This document shows positions 37,486 through 45,849 of a DNA stretch of 64,000 bases, in pieces; position 1 is the first letter of the stretch, and each line of letters begins with the position of its first letter. A program made the position numbers and the translations under genes. Below the pieces are notes generated by a model. That model was not told the origin of the DNA, did not search any database, and saw only the letters and a list, made by a program, of their open reading frames with translations. Source of the stretch: Butyrivibrio fibrisolvens (lineage in GTDB: Bacteria > Bacillota > Clostridia > Lachnospirales > Lachnospiraceae); the NCBI RefSeq assembly GCF_023206215.1, contig NZ_CP065800.1, positions 62,001-126,000 of the forward strand, read 5' to 3'.

Positions 37486-37815
37486 ATAAAATACTATAAT
37501 TCCTGCAAGAAGAATTGCCATTCCTATAAGTTTCCTTGCAGTAATCTTCTCTCCAAAGAAAAATCTTGATAGAAACATTACGATAACGTAGCCAATAGGC
37601 TCAATAATAACAACCTGCATGTATTCAAGTCCTGAATAGCATACAACAGATATAAGCATTGAGATTCCAAGCATTCCGTACCCTGATATAACCAGCACAT
37701 TAAGATACTGTCTTATAAAAGAGGGATACTCTTTACCGGAACTTTTTTTAAGTAATATCTGGGAAAAAGATGCAATTATCTGTCCCAGGATCGCAAGAAG
37801 AAGGTAGAAGCTCAT
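37477..37815 (-). CDS. SMR/EamA-like small membrane transporter, second of a pair
   Basis: Four-segment membrane protein of 112 residues, of the small multidrug resistance/EamA half-length type. It resembles ArnE/ArnF and related proteins that flip undecaprenyl-phosphate sugars. Features are QIIASFSQILLKKSSG, a central VVIIEPIGYVIVMFLSRFFFGEKIT and a final segment GMAILLAGIIVFYLN. Its ATG overlaps the end of the upstream partner by 4 bp, as in heterodimeric SMR pairs. The nearby ArnC-like transferase and GT-C-like protein make a lipid-sugar flippase the most economical role, rather than drug export. Confidence 0.8.
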   Translation of the reverse strand: MSFYLLLAILGQIIASFSQILLKKSSGKEYPSFIRQYLNVLVISGYGMLGISMLISVVCYSGLEYMQVVIIEPIGYVIVMFLSRFFFGEKITARKLIGMAILLAGIIVFYLN

Positions 37816-38219
37816 CTTTCATCCTCCTTCTTATTATCTGCCATAGCAGCTTCAGAAGCTGTAGGATCCGTGTTGAGTATCACTGTTCCAGCCATCACCA
37901 TAAGAACTCCAATCACCTTAAATGCTGTCACGTCCTCATGAAACAGGATGATACTCCACATAAGTGACCATAAAAGTGTCATTGCCTTGTTGGCATAAGC
38001 TATTGAGAGCTGAAACCTTCCTATAAGCTGCTGCCACAGTACCGCATACACGCCAAGGACGAATACTTCCAGAAACAAAAGTCCTATTGTCTTAACCGAT
38101 AATGCGCCGTTTTCATTAAGGGAATTACCAACAAAACCGCCTACAACAGTATTTATACTATATATTCCAACAGCAAGCTGCAGGAGTAATATATCTTTTA
38201 ATGCTACTTTCCTTTTCAT
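37812..38219 (-). CDS. SMR/EamA-like small membrane transporter, first of a pair
   Basis: Membrane protein of 135 residues with four predicted segments and a short charged C-terminal tail (EAAMADNKKEDER). It is distinct in sequence from its partner but has the same layout: LLLQLAVGIYSINTVVGGFVG, FQLSIAYANKAMTLLWSLMWSIILFHEDVT and VIGVLMVMAGTVIL. Start ATG with AAAGGAT upstream. Its stop overlaps the next ATG, consistent with a heterodimer made in equal amounts. The 118-bp gap upstream is pyrimidine-rich, with loosely repeated TTTTACTTCTT words. Confidence 0.8.
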   Translation of the reverse strand: MKRKVALKDILLLQLAVGIYSINTVVGGFVGNSLNENGALSVKTIGLLFLEVFVLGVYAVLWQQLIGRFQLSIAYANKAMTLLWSLMWSIILFHEDVTAFKVIGVLMVMAGTVILNTDPTASEAAMADNKKEDER

Positions 38220-38337
38220 TTATAAAATCCTTTTTACTTATTTATCTTTTTTACTTCTTATACTTTTTCTGTTTTACTTCTTTTCCTACTTCTTTTGTCG
38301 TGCTTCCTTTATCTGCGTTGAAAAGAATCTATAGAAC

Positions 38338-39471
38338 TCACTCTTTGCCAGCCACCGACTGAGGATATATAAGAAGTGCAAAGTGGTAAGCGACATACTG
38401 TCTTGCGCTTACATTAAGATGAATATTGTCATTAAGGTATTCCTCAGAATTAGACTCCGTGATAAAGCCCATGTAGTCATCAATAAATGACACATTAAGA
38501 CTCTCTGTAGCCTGGAATAATCTTCCATAATAATCGGTCAGTGTTCCGTTGCCATAATTGAGCGCATCTCCGGGCTGCATAGCACCTGTATCGTTAGGAG
38601 CAAGGCAATAAGTGAAGGTGTTTACAACTATCCTTATATGAGGATAAGCTTCGTGGATAGCCTTAACTCCTGCTACAAATCCGCCCATATAAGTATATTC
38701 ATCAAACTCATATCCGGGTGTCAGAAGGTTATCTACATCTGTAGGATTATAAAGTGTCCTCTTCTGAATATAATCATTGCCATCATACATGATGCAAAGA
38801 GTATCTACTTTGTTAAAATCAATACCTTTAAGAACATCAACGCTTGAGACATAGTCTACTCCCATATCTCCTGCCTTATTAGAAAGCTCGGAATAGTCTC
38901 CGCTTCCTATAGCTTTAGCTACGCCTACGAAGCTGAAAGTATCTATCTCGGTTCCCATTCCAAGAGGAGCATATGCAACAGTCGTTCCGGGAAAAGATAC
39001 ATTATAAACTGTAGCTCCGGTCTTATCAGCGATCATATTGGCAAGACCTGTTTCTTCATCTCTGTCATAGGAGAAGACATCATTGCCAAGGCATAGGATC
39101 GTATCTGTTCCATCATCTTCATATCCCTCAAGATCAGCGTCTAAAGGATACAGGATATTATCTTCGGCATTAAGACTTATATCAGGTACATAATCAGGAT
39201 CGTATTCTACTGTTATACCTCCGAACTGGAATTTCCAGATAACTCCAAGAAACAGTACTACAAAACACAGAATAACTATAAGTAATATAACAGGAAGACT
39301 TATCTTACCACTGTTAGAACTACCATTTCTTTTCCTGTTGCCTCTACTGCTGTTATTATTTACACTTCCTCTATAACCTGCGCCGCTTCTACTGCCGGCA
39401 TTATTCCTACTGCCACCGTCGCTTCTATTATTAAAATTACTTCTATTATCAAAATCACTTCTGTTACTCAT
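38338..39471 (-). CDS. Membrane-anchored SGNH-like protein
   Basis: Protein of 377 residues. The N-terminal ~55 residues are cytoplasmic, rich in Asn, Arg, Ser and Gly; one membrane segment (57-80) follows and the rest lies outside. The outer part has SGNH hydrolase blocks: block I LCLGNDVFSY (about 127-136), block II NVSFPGTTVAY, block III MYDGNDY (231-233) and block V DNIHLNVSARQY with H351. Block I reads GND where the family has GDS, so the usual catalytic Ser is not in its normal place; either S134 substitutes or the protein is not a standard esterase. A role in acylating or deacylating the exported glycan is plausible. Confidence 0.72.
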   Translation of the reverse strand: MSNRSDFDNRSNFNNRSDGGSRNNAGSRSGAGYRGSVNNNSSRGNRKRNGSSNSGKISLPVILLIVILCFVVLFLGVIWKFQFGGITVEYDPDYVPDISLNAEDNILYPLDADLEGYEDDGTDTILCLGNDVFSYDRDEETGLANMIADKTGATVYNVSFPGTTVAYAPLGMGTEIDTFSFVGVAKAIGSGDYSELSNKAGDMGVDYVSSVDVLKGIDFNKVDTLCIMYDGNDYIQKRTLYNPTDVDNLLTPGYEFDEYTYMGGFVAGVKAIHEAYPHIRIVVNTFTYCLAPNDTGAMQPGDALNYGNGTLTDYYGRLFQATESLNVSFIDDYMGFITESNSEEYLNDNIHLNVSARQYVAYHFALLIYPQSVAGKE

Positions 39472-39517
39472 AAAAACCTCTTTGTATATTATATTTGGTT
39501 CTTTTGTCAGTAAATTC

Positions 39518-39608
39518 CTATATTAAATATCTATAGTAAATTTCTATAATAATTATCTATAGTAATTCTCTATAATAAATCCCTATAATAATTCTCTATA
39601 CTAAATAT
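39518..39608. repeat. Seven tandem 13-bp intergenic repeats
   Basis: Seven head-to-tail copies of a 13-base unit beginning CTATA, such as CTATAGTAAATTT and CTATAATAATTCT, with an eighth degenerate copy to 39621. They fill nearly the whole gap between two genes. Confidence 0.9.
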
Positions 39609-39626
39609 TTTTAGTAAACAACTACA

Positions 39627-40409
39627 TCAGCTTTCTTCTACAACAAGTGGATCCATATAAATGCTGTAACCATCCATCTGAGCCAGAAGGACAAGTCCCT
39701 GAGTCGTAGGATCTATATCAGCAGGAACACTCATATTAAGGACCACATAGGTGCATTTCTGCTGCCTTGTAGTTTCTAAAAGCGCCTCTATATTATAGCT
39801 TCCACCCGGTTCTATATTCATCTGTTCATAAACAGCATTCCAGTAATCCCACTGTGCTTCAACATAATCTCGTCCATACGGAAGCATAATATCCGTATTA
39901 TACTGCCTTATAAAATATACAAGCTCCGGAGGGCATGCAGCTCTTACTCTGGCTTCACCTTCTTTAGGAGCGATGAGATTGCAGATATCAATAGCAGCAG
40001 TCGGTATGTGGAATCTGTTCTCAGCCTTAGTGATATACTGACTTCTGTAGACAAGGTTAAAGCCGCTCAAGACTACAACAATCAAAGTCGCTACTACAAG
40101 TCCAAGCTTCCTCCTTCTTTCAAAGAGCCTGCAAAAAGCATATGCAACGTCTACTCCCATAGGGACAAGCCATAGTACGCGGTAGTACGTTCCGTCTTCC
40201 ATACCAACTTTCTCATAAACTGCTCTTGTAAAAGGCATAAAGAACATGACTATTATAAAAAGTGGCACAACGCCCAGTATCATCTTCTTCCAGACGATCT
40301 TCTCAGTAACCAGGATATATATAGCACATGCTATAAACAAAAGAGGCAGTATGCCACTCCCGCAATAAGCTTTGAACGTATCTATATTTGCCAAAAAATA
40401 TTGAACCAT
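39627..40409 (-). CDS. Membrane protein, probable C-terminal part of a GT-C-like pair
   Basis: Protein of 260 residues with four to five hydrophobic segments in the first half (about 17-120) and an extracytoplasmic second half with no recognised family (PPELVYFIRQYN, GRDYVEAQWDYW, CTYVVLNMSVP). That layout, last membrane helices plus an outer domain, is what one expects for the C-terminal half of a GT-C glycosyltransferase. The gene directly upstream (40483-41688) ends where such a protein would continue. The start has its own ribosome binding site (GAAAGG), so it is a translated gene rather than a simple frameshift remnant. Either the enzyme is naturally in two subunits or a fusion gene was split. 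Confidence 0.7.
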   Translation of the reverse strand: MVQYFLANIDTFKAYCGSGILPLLFIACAIYILVTEKIVWKKMILGVVPLFIIVMFFMPFTRAVYEKVGMEDGTYYRVLWLVPMGVDVAYAFCRLFERRRKLGLVVATLIVVVLSGFNLVYRSQYITKAENRFHIPTAAIDICNLIAPKEGEARVRAACPPELVYFIRQYNTDIMLPYGRDYVEAQWDYWNAVYEQMNIEPGGSYNIEALLETTRQQKCTYVVLNMSVPADIDPTTQGLVLLAQMDGYSIYMDPLVVEES

Positions 40410-40426
40410 ACAAAACCTTTCTAATT

Positions 40427-40468
40427 ATCAGTATTTCTTAATCAGTATTTTTTAATCAGTATTTCTTA
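40427..40468. repeat. Three tandem 14-bp intergenic repeats
   Basis: ATCAGTATTTCTTA, ATCAGTATTTTTTA and ATCAGTATTTCTTA, end to end in the 73-bp gap between the two GT-C-like genes. Confidence 0.88.
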
Positions 40469-40482
40469 ATATTTTTAATTCA

Positions 40483-41688
40483 TTACATACTCAGATACAT
40501 AAGAAGATAGATAACATTTGGGATACAGGTTGCAGCACCCATAAAAGCAATTGACAGCTTCTTGTATCTGATCATAAGAATAAGTGAGCATGCGCCTATA
40601 AGTATAGTCCCAAGCATTACTCCCATAGAAGAATAAATTCCGGAAGCCATATTCACAAGGATCATGAGTATCCATGGGGAGAGTTTGTTGATACCAGACA
40701 GTTTCTGTCTGCCCTCACGTTCCAGATCCTCTCCAATCCACAAGAACAGCCATATTATAAGAGGTATGGCAACATTGGCAAGCATTGATTTGCCCTGCCA
40801 TGTCCTTGTAAGGAAAAAAGTCTCTGTCGTCGAGATAGATGTATGACCAAATAATTGAAAGACAGCCATTATGATCATGAACATAGGAAGCTTATTGGGG
40901 TCTTTTCTAAAAAGCATGCGCCCTATCTCAATATAGATCATGTAAGTAAAAGGTATCAGGAACATAGGAAGAAGCGTATGTGCCAGAATCGTCGCATGTA
41001 CTCCTGATATCTTTGCAATAAAGGCAATCCACATCGTAATAACAGCAAGAGCATGCCTTATATCAAGTGTTGTGGATCCTCCTGTATAGGGAAGTATAGT
41101 ATTCATAGTATCTGTCTGAACCGCAAGGACAGATTCTACAACATAATATGCATCATCACCATCAAATGAGGCATAGAAAAATGCCATGTACAGCTGAACA
41201 AGAAGCAGTATACCGAATAAACCCCATAAAACCTTGCCTTCAAAAGAATATCTTACACGTCTTCCATATACGTCTCCTCTTGGATCCATATAGTCTTCTG
41301 CAAGAACATGCTGTTCTCCCGGAAATACCGCTTCGAGCCTATGCTTAATGCCTCTATAGGTGATAGAGTTTAGTTCTCCTGATGCAAGGTCTTCTTGTTT
41401 CTTCTTGTTAATAAGGATTATACCTATGATAAATCCTATAACAGCAAGACCTATCTCTGCTCCTGCATAGATCTTAACGCACGTGGAAAAGGCACTATAT
41501 GTGATAAGAAGCATACATGGAATAGCCACCAGTTCAAACACAGCCATTGACATAAGATACCCTGCAATAAAAGTAACCGCCCATGACCGCCTTCTTTCAG
41601 GAAGTATACAGGCCGGTATTATCCCTATCAAAGTAGGAATAAGGATAAGCCATAATATCAGCATTATAAGTGTATAAATTGTTCCCAT
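40483..41688 (-). CDS. GT-C-like integral membrane protein, probable N-terminal part
   Basis: Protein of 401 residues with about ten membrane segments. Three N-terminal segments (about 1-95) are followed by a cytoplasmic insertion (100-155). After a further segment (about 157-175) comes FYASFDGDDAYYVVES. An acidic DGDD in the first outer loop after a helix is characteristic of GT-C glycosyltransferases, which use polyprenyl-phosphate sugars outside the membrane. It ends in a helix (IPNVIYLLMYLSM) without the outer C-terminal domain; the next gene could supply it. It fits downstream of the ArnC-like transferase as the enzyme that transfers the flipped sugar. Start ATG with ACGGAT. The family assignment is from topology and one motif. 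Confidence 0.7.
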   Translation of the reverse strand: MGTIYTLIMLILWLILIPTLIGIIPACILPERRRSWAVTFIAGYLMSMAVFELVAIPCMLLITYSAFSTCVKIYAGAEIGLAVIGFIIGIILINKKKQEDLASGELNSITYRGIKHRLEAVFPGEQHVLAEDYMDPRGDVYGRRVRYSFEGKVLWGLFGILLLVQLYMAFFYASFDGDDAYYVVESVLAVQTDTMNTILPYTGGSTTLDIRHALAVITMWIAFIAKISGVHATILAHTLLPMFLIPFTYMIYIEIGRMLFRKDPNKLPMFMIIMAVFQLFGHTSISTTETFFLTRTWQGKSMLANVAIPLIIWLFLWIGEDLEREGRQKLSGINKLSPWILMILVNMASGIYSSMGVMLGTILIGACSLILMIRYKKLSIAFMGAATCIPNVIYLLMYLSM

Positions 41689-41703
41689 TGTAATCCGTCA
41701 CTT

Positions 41704-42783
41704 TCAGTCTATAAATTCTTTGATCTGCTCATCCATACAGGAAGGTATATCTCCCTTGTCTATCAGGACTTTGGTAAATTCAATGATCCTGTCCAGAGCA
41801 TCACTTACATTGGTTCTTCTCTTATATCCAAGCTTCTGTCTTATCTTGGAGGTATCAAGTTTTAAAAAGCCAGCTTCATGAGGCCCCTTATCAGATACAT
41901 TCTGCCATGAAGCCCCGCTATATATCATGTTCCATTTATGACAGAACATGTCTGTTATATCGCCGGTAGTAAGTATATCATTGTCATCCGGTCCTACATT
42001 ATAACTTCCTTCAAGTGTCATATCCTCATACTGCCTTGCAGCAAGATACAGATAGGCATATACCGGCTCCATTACAAACTGATACGGACGTATTGAATGA
42101 GGATTCCTTACTATTATCTGCCTGTTATCAAGAACTGCCCTGATACAGTCAGGTATTATACGATCCCTTGCAAAATCTCCTCCGCCTATAACATTGCCTG
42201 CTCTTACCGTAGAGATGGCACAGCTTCTTTTATCTTGTCCAAAAAAAGAATTCCTATATGAATCTGTAACAAGTTCGCTGCAGGACTTTGAGCTTGAATA
42301 GGGATCATATCCTCCAAGCACGTCACTTTCCCTGTAGCCCCACTCCCATTCATTATTCTTATATACCTTATCTGTTGTCACATTAACTACAGATCTTACA
42401 CAGCTGCACTGCCTCACGCATTCGAGCACATTGACAGTTCCCATGACATTGGTCTCATAGGTATAGACAGGCTCTTCATAAGAAGTTCTGACGATAGGCT
42501 GCGCTGCCATATGAATGACAATCTCCGGTTTTGCCTTATCAAAAGCTTTTTTGAGAGACTCAAGATCTCTTATATCGCCTTTTAGATGGCAGATATGATC
42601 TTTGATATCTGCCATTTCAAATAGAGATGGATCTGTTGGTGCATCCAAAGAATACCCGGTAACCTGCGCTCCCAAAAGGATAAGCGTCCTCATCATCCAG
42701 CTTCCTTTAAAGCCTGTATGGCCTGTTACCAGAACTCTTTTGTCTTTATAAAATTCTCTAAGTGAAAAGCTTCTGTCTTTCAA
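41704..42783 (-). CDS. rfbG: CDP-glucose 4,6-dehydratase
   Basis: Cytoplasmic SDR enzyme of 359 residues that converts CDP-glucose to CDP-4-keto-6-deoxyglucose, the entry to 3,6-dideoxy and branched sugars. The cofactor loop TGHTGFKGSWM with the FKGSW signature separates this family from dTDP dehydratases. HMAAQPIVRTSY, TTDKVYKN and YDPYSSSKSCSELV (Tyr/Lys) are intact, as is RAGNVIGGGDFARDRIIPD. The start is TTG (42781-42783); its GAGGTGA ribosome binding site overlaps the stop of the preceding gene. The cytidylyltransferase rfbF that should make CDP-glucose is absent from the window. Confidence 0.94.
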   Translation of the reverse strand: MKDRSFSLREFYKDKRVLVTGHTGFKGSWMMRTLILLGAQVTGYSLDAPTDPSLFEMADIKDHICHLKGDIRDLESLKKAFDKAKPEIVIHMAAQPIVRTSYEEPVYTYETNVMGTVNVLECVRQCSCVRSVVNVTTDKVYKNNEWEWGYRESDVLGGYDPYSSSKSCSELVTDSYRNSFFGQDKRSCAISTVRAGNVIGGGDFARDRIIPDCIRAVLDNRQIIVRNPHSIRPYQFVMEPVYAYLYLAARQYEDMTLEGSYNVGPDDNDILTTGDITDMFCHKWNMIYSGASWQNVSDKGPHEAGFLKLDTSKIRQKLGYKRRTNVSDALDRIIEFTKVLIDKGDIPSCMDEQIKEFID

Positions 42784-42786
42784 AGG

Positions 42787-43767
42787 TCACCTCTTAGCAT
42801 CTGCTTCTTTTTCTATATCTGCATCTGTATCAAATCCTATGCGTCTTTCCTCAACTACAATAGGCCTGTGAATAACTCTTGTATTGATATTAAGGATATA
42901 TTCTCCCATAAGTCCTATGAAAAACAGCTCTATAGACATAAAGAAGAAAAGTCCTACGATAAGCGGCGCCTGTCCTGCATCAAAGCCGTACCAGTTAGTT
43001 AGCTTGAGCACAAGATATATAAATGCTACAAGTAGTGATAAGATCGAACAGATAAAACCAAAAATAGTAGCCACGCGAAGTCCTACCTTGGTATATGAAG
43101 TAATGCTCAGCATCGCTGCATCATATAAGGTATAGAAATTGTTGTGGGTCTTGCCGGCACGTCTTCTAGGCTGCTCATACTCTACAAGCTTTAGATTAAA
43201 TCCTGCTCCGTACTCAGCAACAATACCTCTGATAAAAGGGACCGGGTCATCCAGCTTTCTAAGAAGCGCCACAAAAGTCTTATCATACAGACCAAAGCCT
43301 GTAAAATGCTCGATCATATGAACCTGAGACATCCCTTTGATAAGCTTATAGTATATAGTTCTCAGAAAATAGATTATCCCATTCTCACGGCTCTTTGATT
43401 TAACTCCTGATACTATCCTGTGCCCTTTCTCCCATTCATGTACAAATACAGGGATAAGTTCAACAGGATCCTGAAAATCCGCACATACAGGTATCACACA
43501 ATCTCCGTCAAGACTGCATATCCCGTGGAACGGCGAATTGAACTGTCCAAAATTAGTTACGTTAAATATAGCTTTGATCTTTGAATTATTCCTGCACAGC
43601 TCTTCTATTTTATCTCTTGTTCCGTCAGTGGATGCATTATCTATAAAAACAATCTCATAATCATATGAAGAAAGGTCTTTTTTCAGAACATCTTCTACAG
43701 CAGTGCTTATAGGTCCGACATTTTCTACTTCATTAAAACATGGAATTAGTATACTTATTTTTTTCAT
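42787..43767 (-). CDS. ArnC/GtrB-like polyprenyl-phosphate glycosyltransferase
   Basis: GT2 enzyme of 326 residues with a cytoplasmic GT-A domain (about 1-225) and two C-terminal membrane segments (about 232-255 and 268-292). This layout is typical of enzymes that load a sugar onto undecaprenyl phosphate (ArnC, GtrB, DPM1-like). Motifs: ISILIPCFNEVENV, FIDNASTDGTRD, VCADFQDPVELIP (DXD-like) and EYEQPRRRAGKTHNNFYTL. The C-terminal EYILNINTRVIHRPIVVEERRI is conserved in the GtrB group. Donor sugar is unknown, but the CDP-sugar genes on both sides suggest a CDP-linked deoxyhexose. ATG with AAAGGAA upstream. Confidence 0.9.
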   Translation of the reverse strand: MKKISILIPCFNEVENVGPISTAVEDVLKKDLSSYDYEIVFIDNASTDGTRDKIEELCRNNSKIKAIFNVTNFGQFNSPFHGICSLDGDCVIPVCADFQDPVELIPVFVHEWEKGHRIVSGVKSKSRENGIIYFLRTIYYKLIKGMSQVHMIEHFTGFGLYDKTFVALLRKLDDPVPFIRGIVAEYGAGFNLKLVEYEQPRRRAGKTHNNFYTLYDAAMLSITSYTKVGLRVATIFGFICSILSLLVAFIYLVLKLTNWYGFDAGQAPLIVGLFFFMSIELFFIGLMGEYILNINTRVIHRPIVVEERRIGFDTDADIEKEADAKR

Positions 43768-43784
43768 AGGTTCCTTTATGGCCT

Positions 43785-45668
43785 TTATATTTTTACAGTA
43801 TTAGCAAGTAACTCTGCTCTTGAAAGAAAAGGTGCAAGATCATCAAGTGGCGGAGATACAAGACTTCCGTCGGCAAGCTTTTTGGTAGCTGACTTAGGCT
43901 CAAAGAACTGCTCTGGCGAGCAGAACACCTCACATATAGAAAAAGAATCTTCTGAAAGAGTCTTCGCAATGCTATCTTCAAGCTCTTCATTACTGTGGCA
44001 TGCATAATAAGGATACCCGTAAGCATATGCAAGTTTTGAAAGATCAGGAAATGATAAGCCACCACTTTCAGGTCCTATTCCAACATAATGCCTTCCAAAA
44101 AGATTGGTCTGGGTCTGTCTTATGGAGTGATATCCTTCATTGTTTATAACAAATATATGTATAGGGAGCCTTCCTGTAACAATAGTCTGAAGCTCCTGAA
44201 GATTCATCTGGATACTTCCATCTCCTGTTACAAGAGTTACATCCTTATATCCATCTGCAACGCAGGCTCCGATTGCTGCCGGAAGACAGTATCCCATGGA
44301 TGCGATCGCAGAATTGATTATAAATCTCTGACCTTTTTTGATGTGAAAAGAATGACTTCCTACAACGCAGGCAGAGCCGTTACCTACAACTACTGTACTA
44401 TCTTCGGAAAGCCTCTGGGACAACTTCCCAAAGAAGGCATAAACATTGGTCTTTCTTGTATCTGTATACTTATCTTTTGTGATAACCGGATACGCTTTTT
44501 TCCAAAAATCACAAAGGCTTGTCCAATCAGATGGTCTTACACTTCTTCGTAATTCTCCGGCAGATTCTTCTATATCGCCAGATGATCCCTGCATACTTAC
44601 AGGCATAGACCTATATAGGACTTCTTCCTGTGCCAGGGCATCCTCCATCTTATTAAGAAAATCAGCAGCATCTGCCCATACAGGCATATCAACATGTATA
44701 GTAGGCTTTACAAGTTCATTACGGTCAACGTCTACATCTATGACATAGGCGCCTTTGGCCCAGTTTCTATAATTATATCCAACCTGTCTTATAGAAAGCC
44801 TGCTTCCTACTGCAAGGACAAGATCAGCATTTTGAACTGCATAATTGCCTGCCCGATCTCCCATTATCCCACCGCGGCCTACATAGAGAGGATTATCGTC
44901 ATCTATAAGATCTATAGAGTTCCATCCGGTGACAACAGGTATACCCAGCTTTGGCACAAGCCTTTCAAATATCTCAAAAGCTCCGGCTGCTCTGATACCG
45001 CTTCCTGCATATAATACAGGTCTTTTTGAATTTCTAATCCTGGAAATAATACTTGAAACTGTCTCTTTAGATACAGCACCAGGGATATCCCTGTCATCTT
45101 CTGCTAAGTCATAAGCTTCCAAACTATCCGGATCGATCATCCTTGCCTGAATGTCAACCGGTATATCGATCCATACAGGTCCCGGCCTCCCCGTTACTGC
45201 AAGATGATAAGCTTTTTCCATTACTTTTTTTATATCAGAAGCACAAGTAACCATCTGCGCATATTTTGTCATATTCTTCGCAGATAATGTTATATCAAAC
45301 TCCTGATCTCCCATAGAACGCAGATCAAGTCCCGTACTTCTTACAGTTGTATCATATCTGACCTGACCACTTATAACTATCATAGGGATAGAATCAAGAT
45401 ACGCCCCGGCCACGCCTGTCATCGCATTAATACCACCAGGTCCTGTGGTAACACATACACATGCAGGATTCTTACTGATCCTTGCATAACTCTCTGCAGC
45501 CATACTACAGGCCTGCTCATGATGATTAAACATAAGTGAAAGGCCATCACATTTTGCAAGACTGTCATCCAGATGCATAGCGCCTCCTCCGACGACCATG
45601 AACACCTGGCTTATCCCATGCTGCACAAGGAATTCTGCTACATAATCAGAAAGTTTGATCAAAGCCAC
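43785..45668 (-). CDS. Thiamine-diphosphate enzyme, acetolactate-synthase-like (YerE candidate)
   Basis: Protein of 627 residues with three ThDP-enzyme domains. The N-terminal PYR domain has the catalytic Glu E51 in FNHHEQACSMAAESYA and TTGPGGINAMTGVAGAY. The central domain includes RPVLYAGSGIRAAGAFE. The C-terminal PP domain has GDGSIQMNLQEL and an NNEGYHS metal site. Length and order match acetolactate-synthase-like enzymes. In polysaccharide clusters with CDP-glucose dehydratase, the known relative is YerE, which adds a two-carbon branch in yersiniose formation. A genuine acetolactate synthase would be out of place here. The start is GTG (45666-45668) with GGGAGG and a near-consensus promoter upstream, making this the first gene of the operon. 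Confidence 0.82.
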   Translation of the reverse strand: MALIKLSDYVAEFLVQHGISQVFMVVGGGAMHLDDSLAKCDGLSLMFNHHEQACSMAAESYARISKNPACVCVTTGPGGINAMTGVAGAYLDSIPMIVISGQVRYDTTVRSTGLDLRSMGDQEFDITLSAKNMTKYAQMVTCASDIKKVMEKAYHLAVTGRPGPVWIDIPVDIQARMIDPDSLEAYDLAEDDRDIPGAVSKETVSSIISRIRNSKRPVLYAGSGIRAAGAFEIFERLVPKLGIPVVTGWNSIDLIDDDNPLYVGRGGIMGDRAGNYAVQNADLVLAVGSRLSIRQVGYNYRNWAKGAYVIDVDVDRNELVKPTIHVDMPVWADAADFLNKMEDALAQEEVLYRSMPVSMQGSSGDIEESAGELRRSVRPSDWTSLCDFWKKAYPVITKDKYTDTRKTNVYAFFGKLSQRLSEDSTVVVGNGSACVVGSHSFHIKKGQRFIINSAIASMGYCLPAAIGACVADGYKDVTLVTGDGSIQMNLQELQTIVTGRLPIHIFVINNEGYHSIRQTQTNLFGRHYVGIGPESGGLSFPDLSKLAYAYGYPYYACHSNEELEDSIAKTLSEDSFSICEVFCSPEQFFEPKSATKKLADGSLVSPPLDDLAPFLSRAELLANTVKI

Positions 45669-45693
45669 GGCTAAATCCTCCCATATCCTTCTT

Positions 45694-45722
45694 ATTTTAT
45701 CAGATAGAAACTACAATGTCAC
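45694..45722 (-). promoter_or_regulatory. Promoter of the CDP-sugar operon
   Basis: On the minus strand GTGACA (45717-45722), 17 bp and TAAAAT (45694-45699), about 25 bp before the GTG start of the ThDP enzyme. Confidence 0.65.
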
Positions 45723-45755
45723 GAACGCTACACTCTATGACTCATAAAAAGGCAA

Positions 45756-45801
45756 AGAAAAAAAGACCTGTACAAAGGATACATGTTCCTGTACAGATCT
45801 T
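45756..45801 (-). terminator. Terminator of the HTH gene
   Basis: On the minus strand a 12-bp stem with one mismatch (AAGATCTGTACA, TGTACAGGTCTT) runs into seven Ts. It isolates the small HTH gene from the CDP-sugar operon. Confidence 0.88.
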
Positions 45802-45849
45802 ACCTTCTTATACTTAAATATTACTTAAATATTATCCCGGCAAAAGATA

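Noticed and set aside
39518..40468. Short tandem repeats considered as a CRISPR array
   Set aside because: Units of 13-14 bp abut directly with no spacers, and there are no cas genes.
43785..45668. ThDP enzyme considered as the housekeeping acetolactate synthase large subunit
   Set aside because: No small subunit or branched-chain amino acid genes are adjacent, and it heads an operon of sugar-nucleotide and membrane glycosylation genes.
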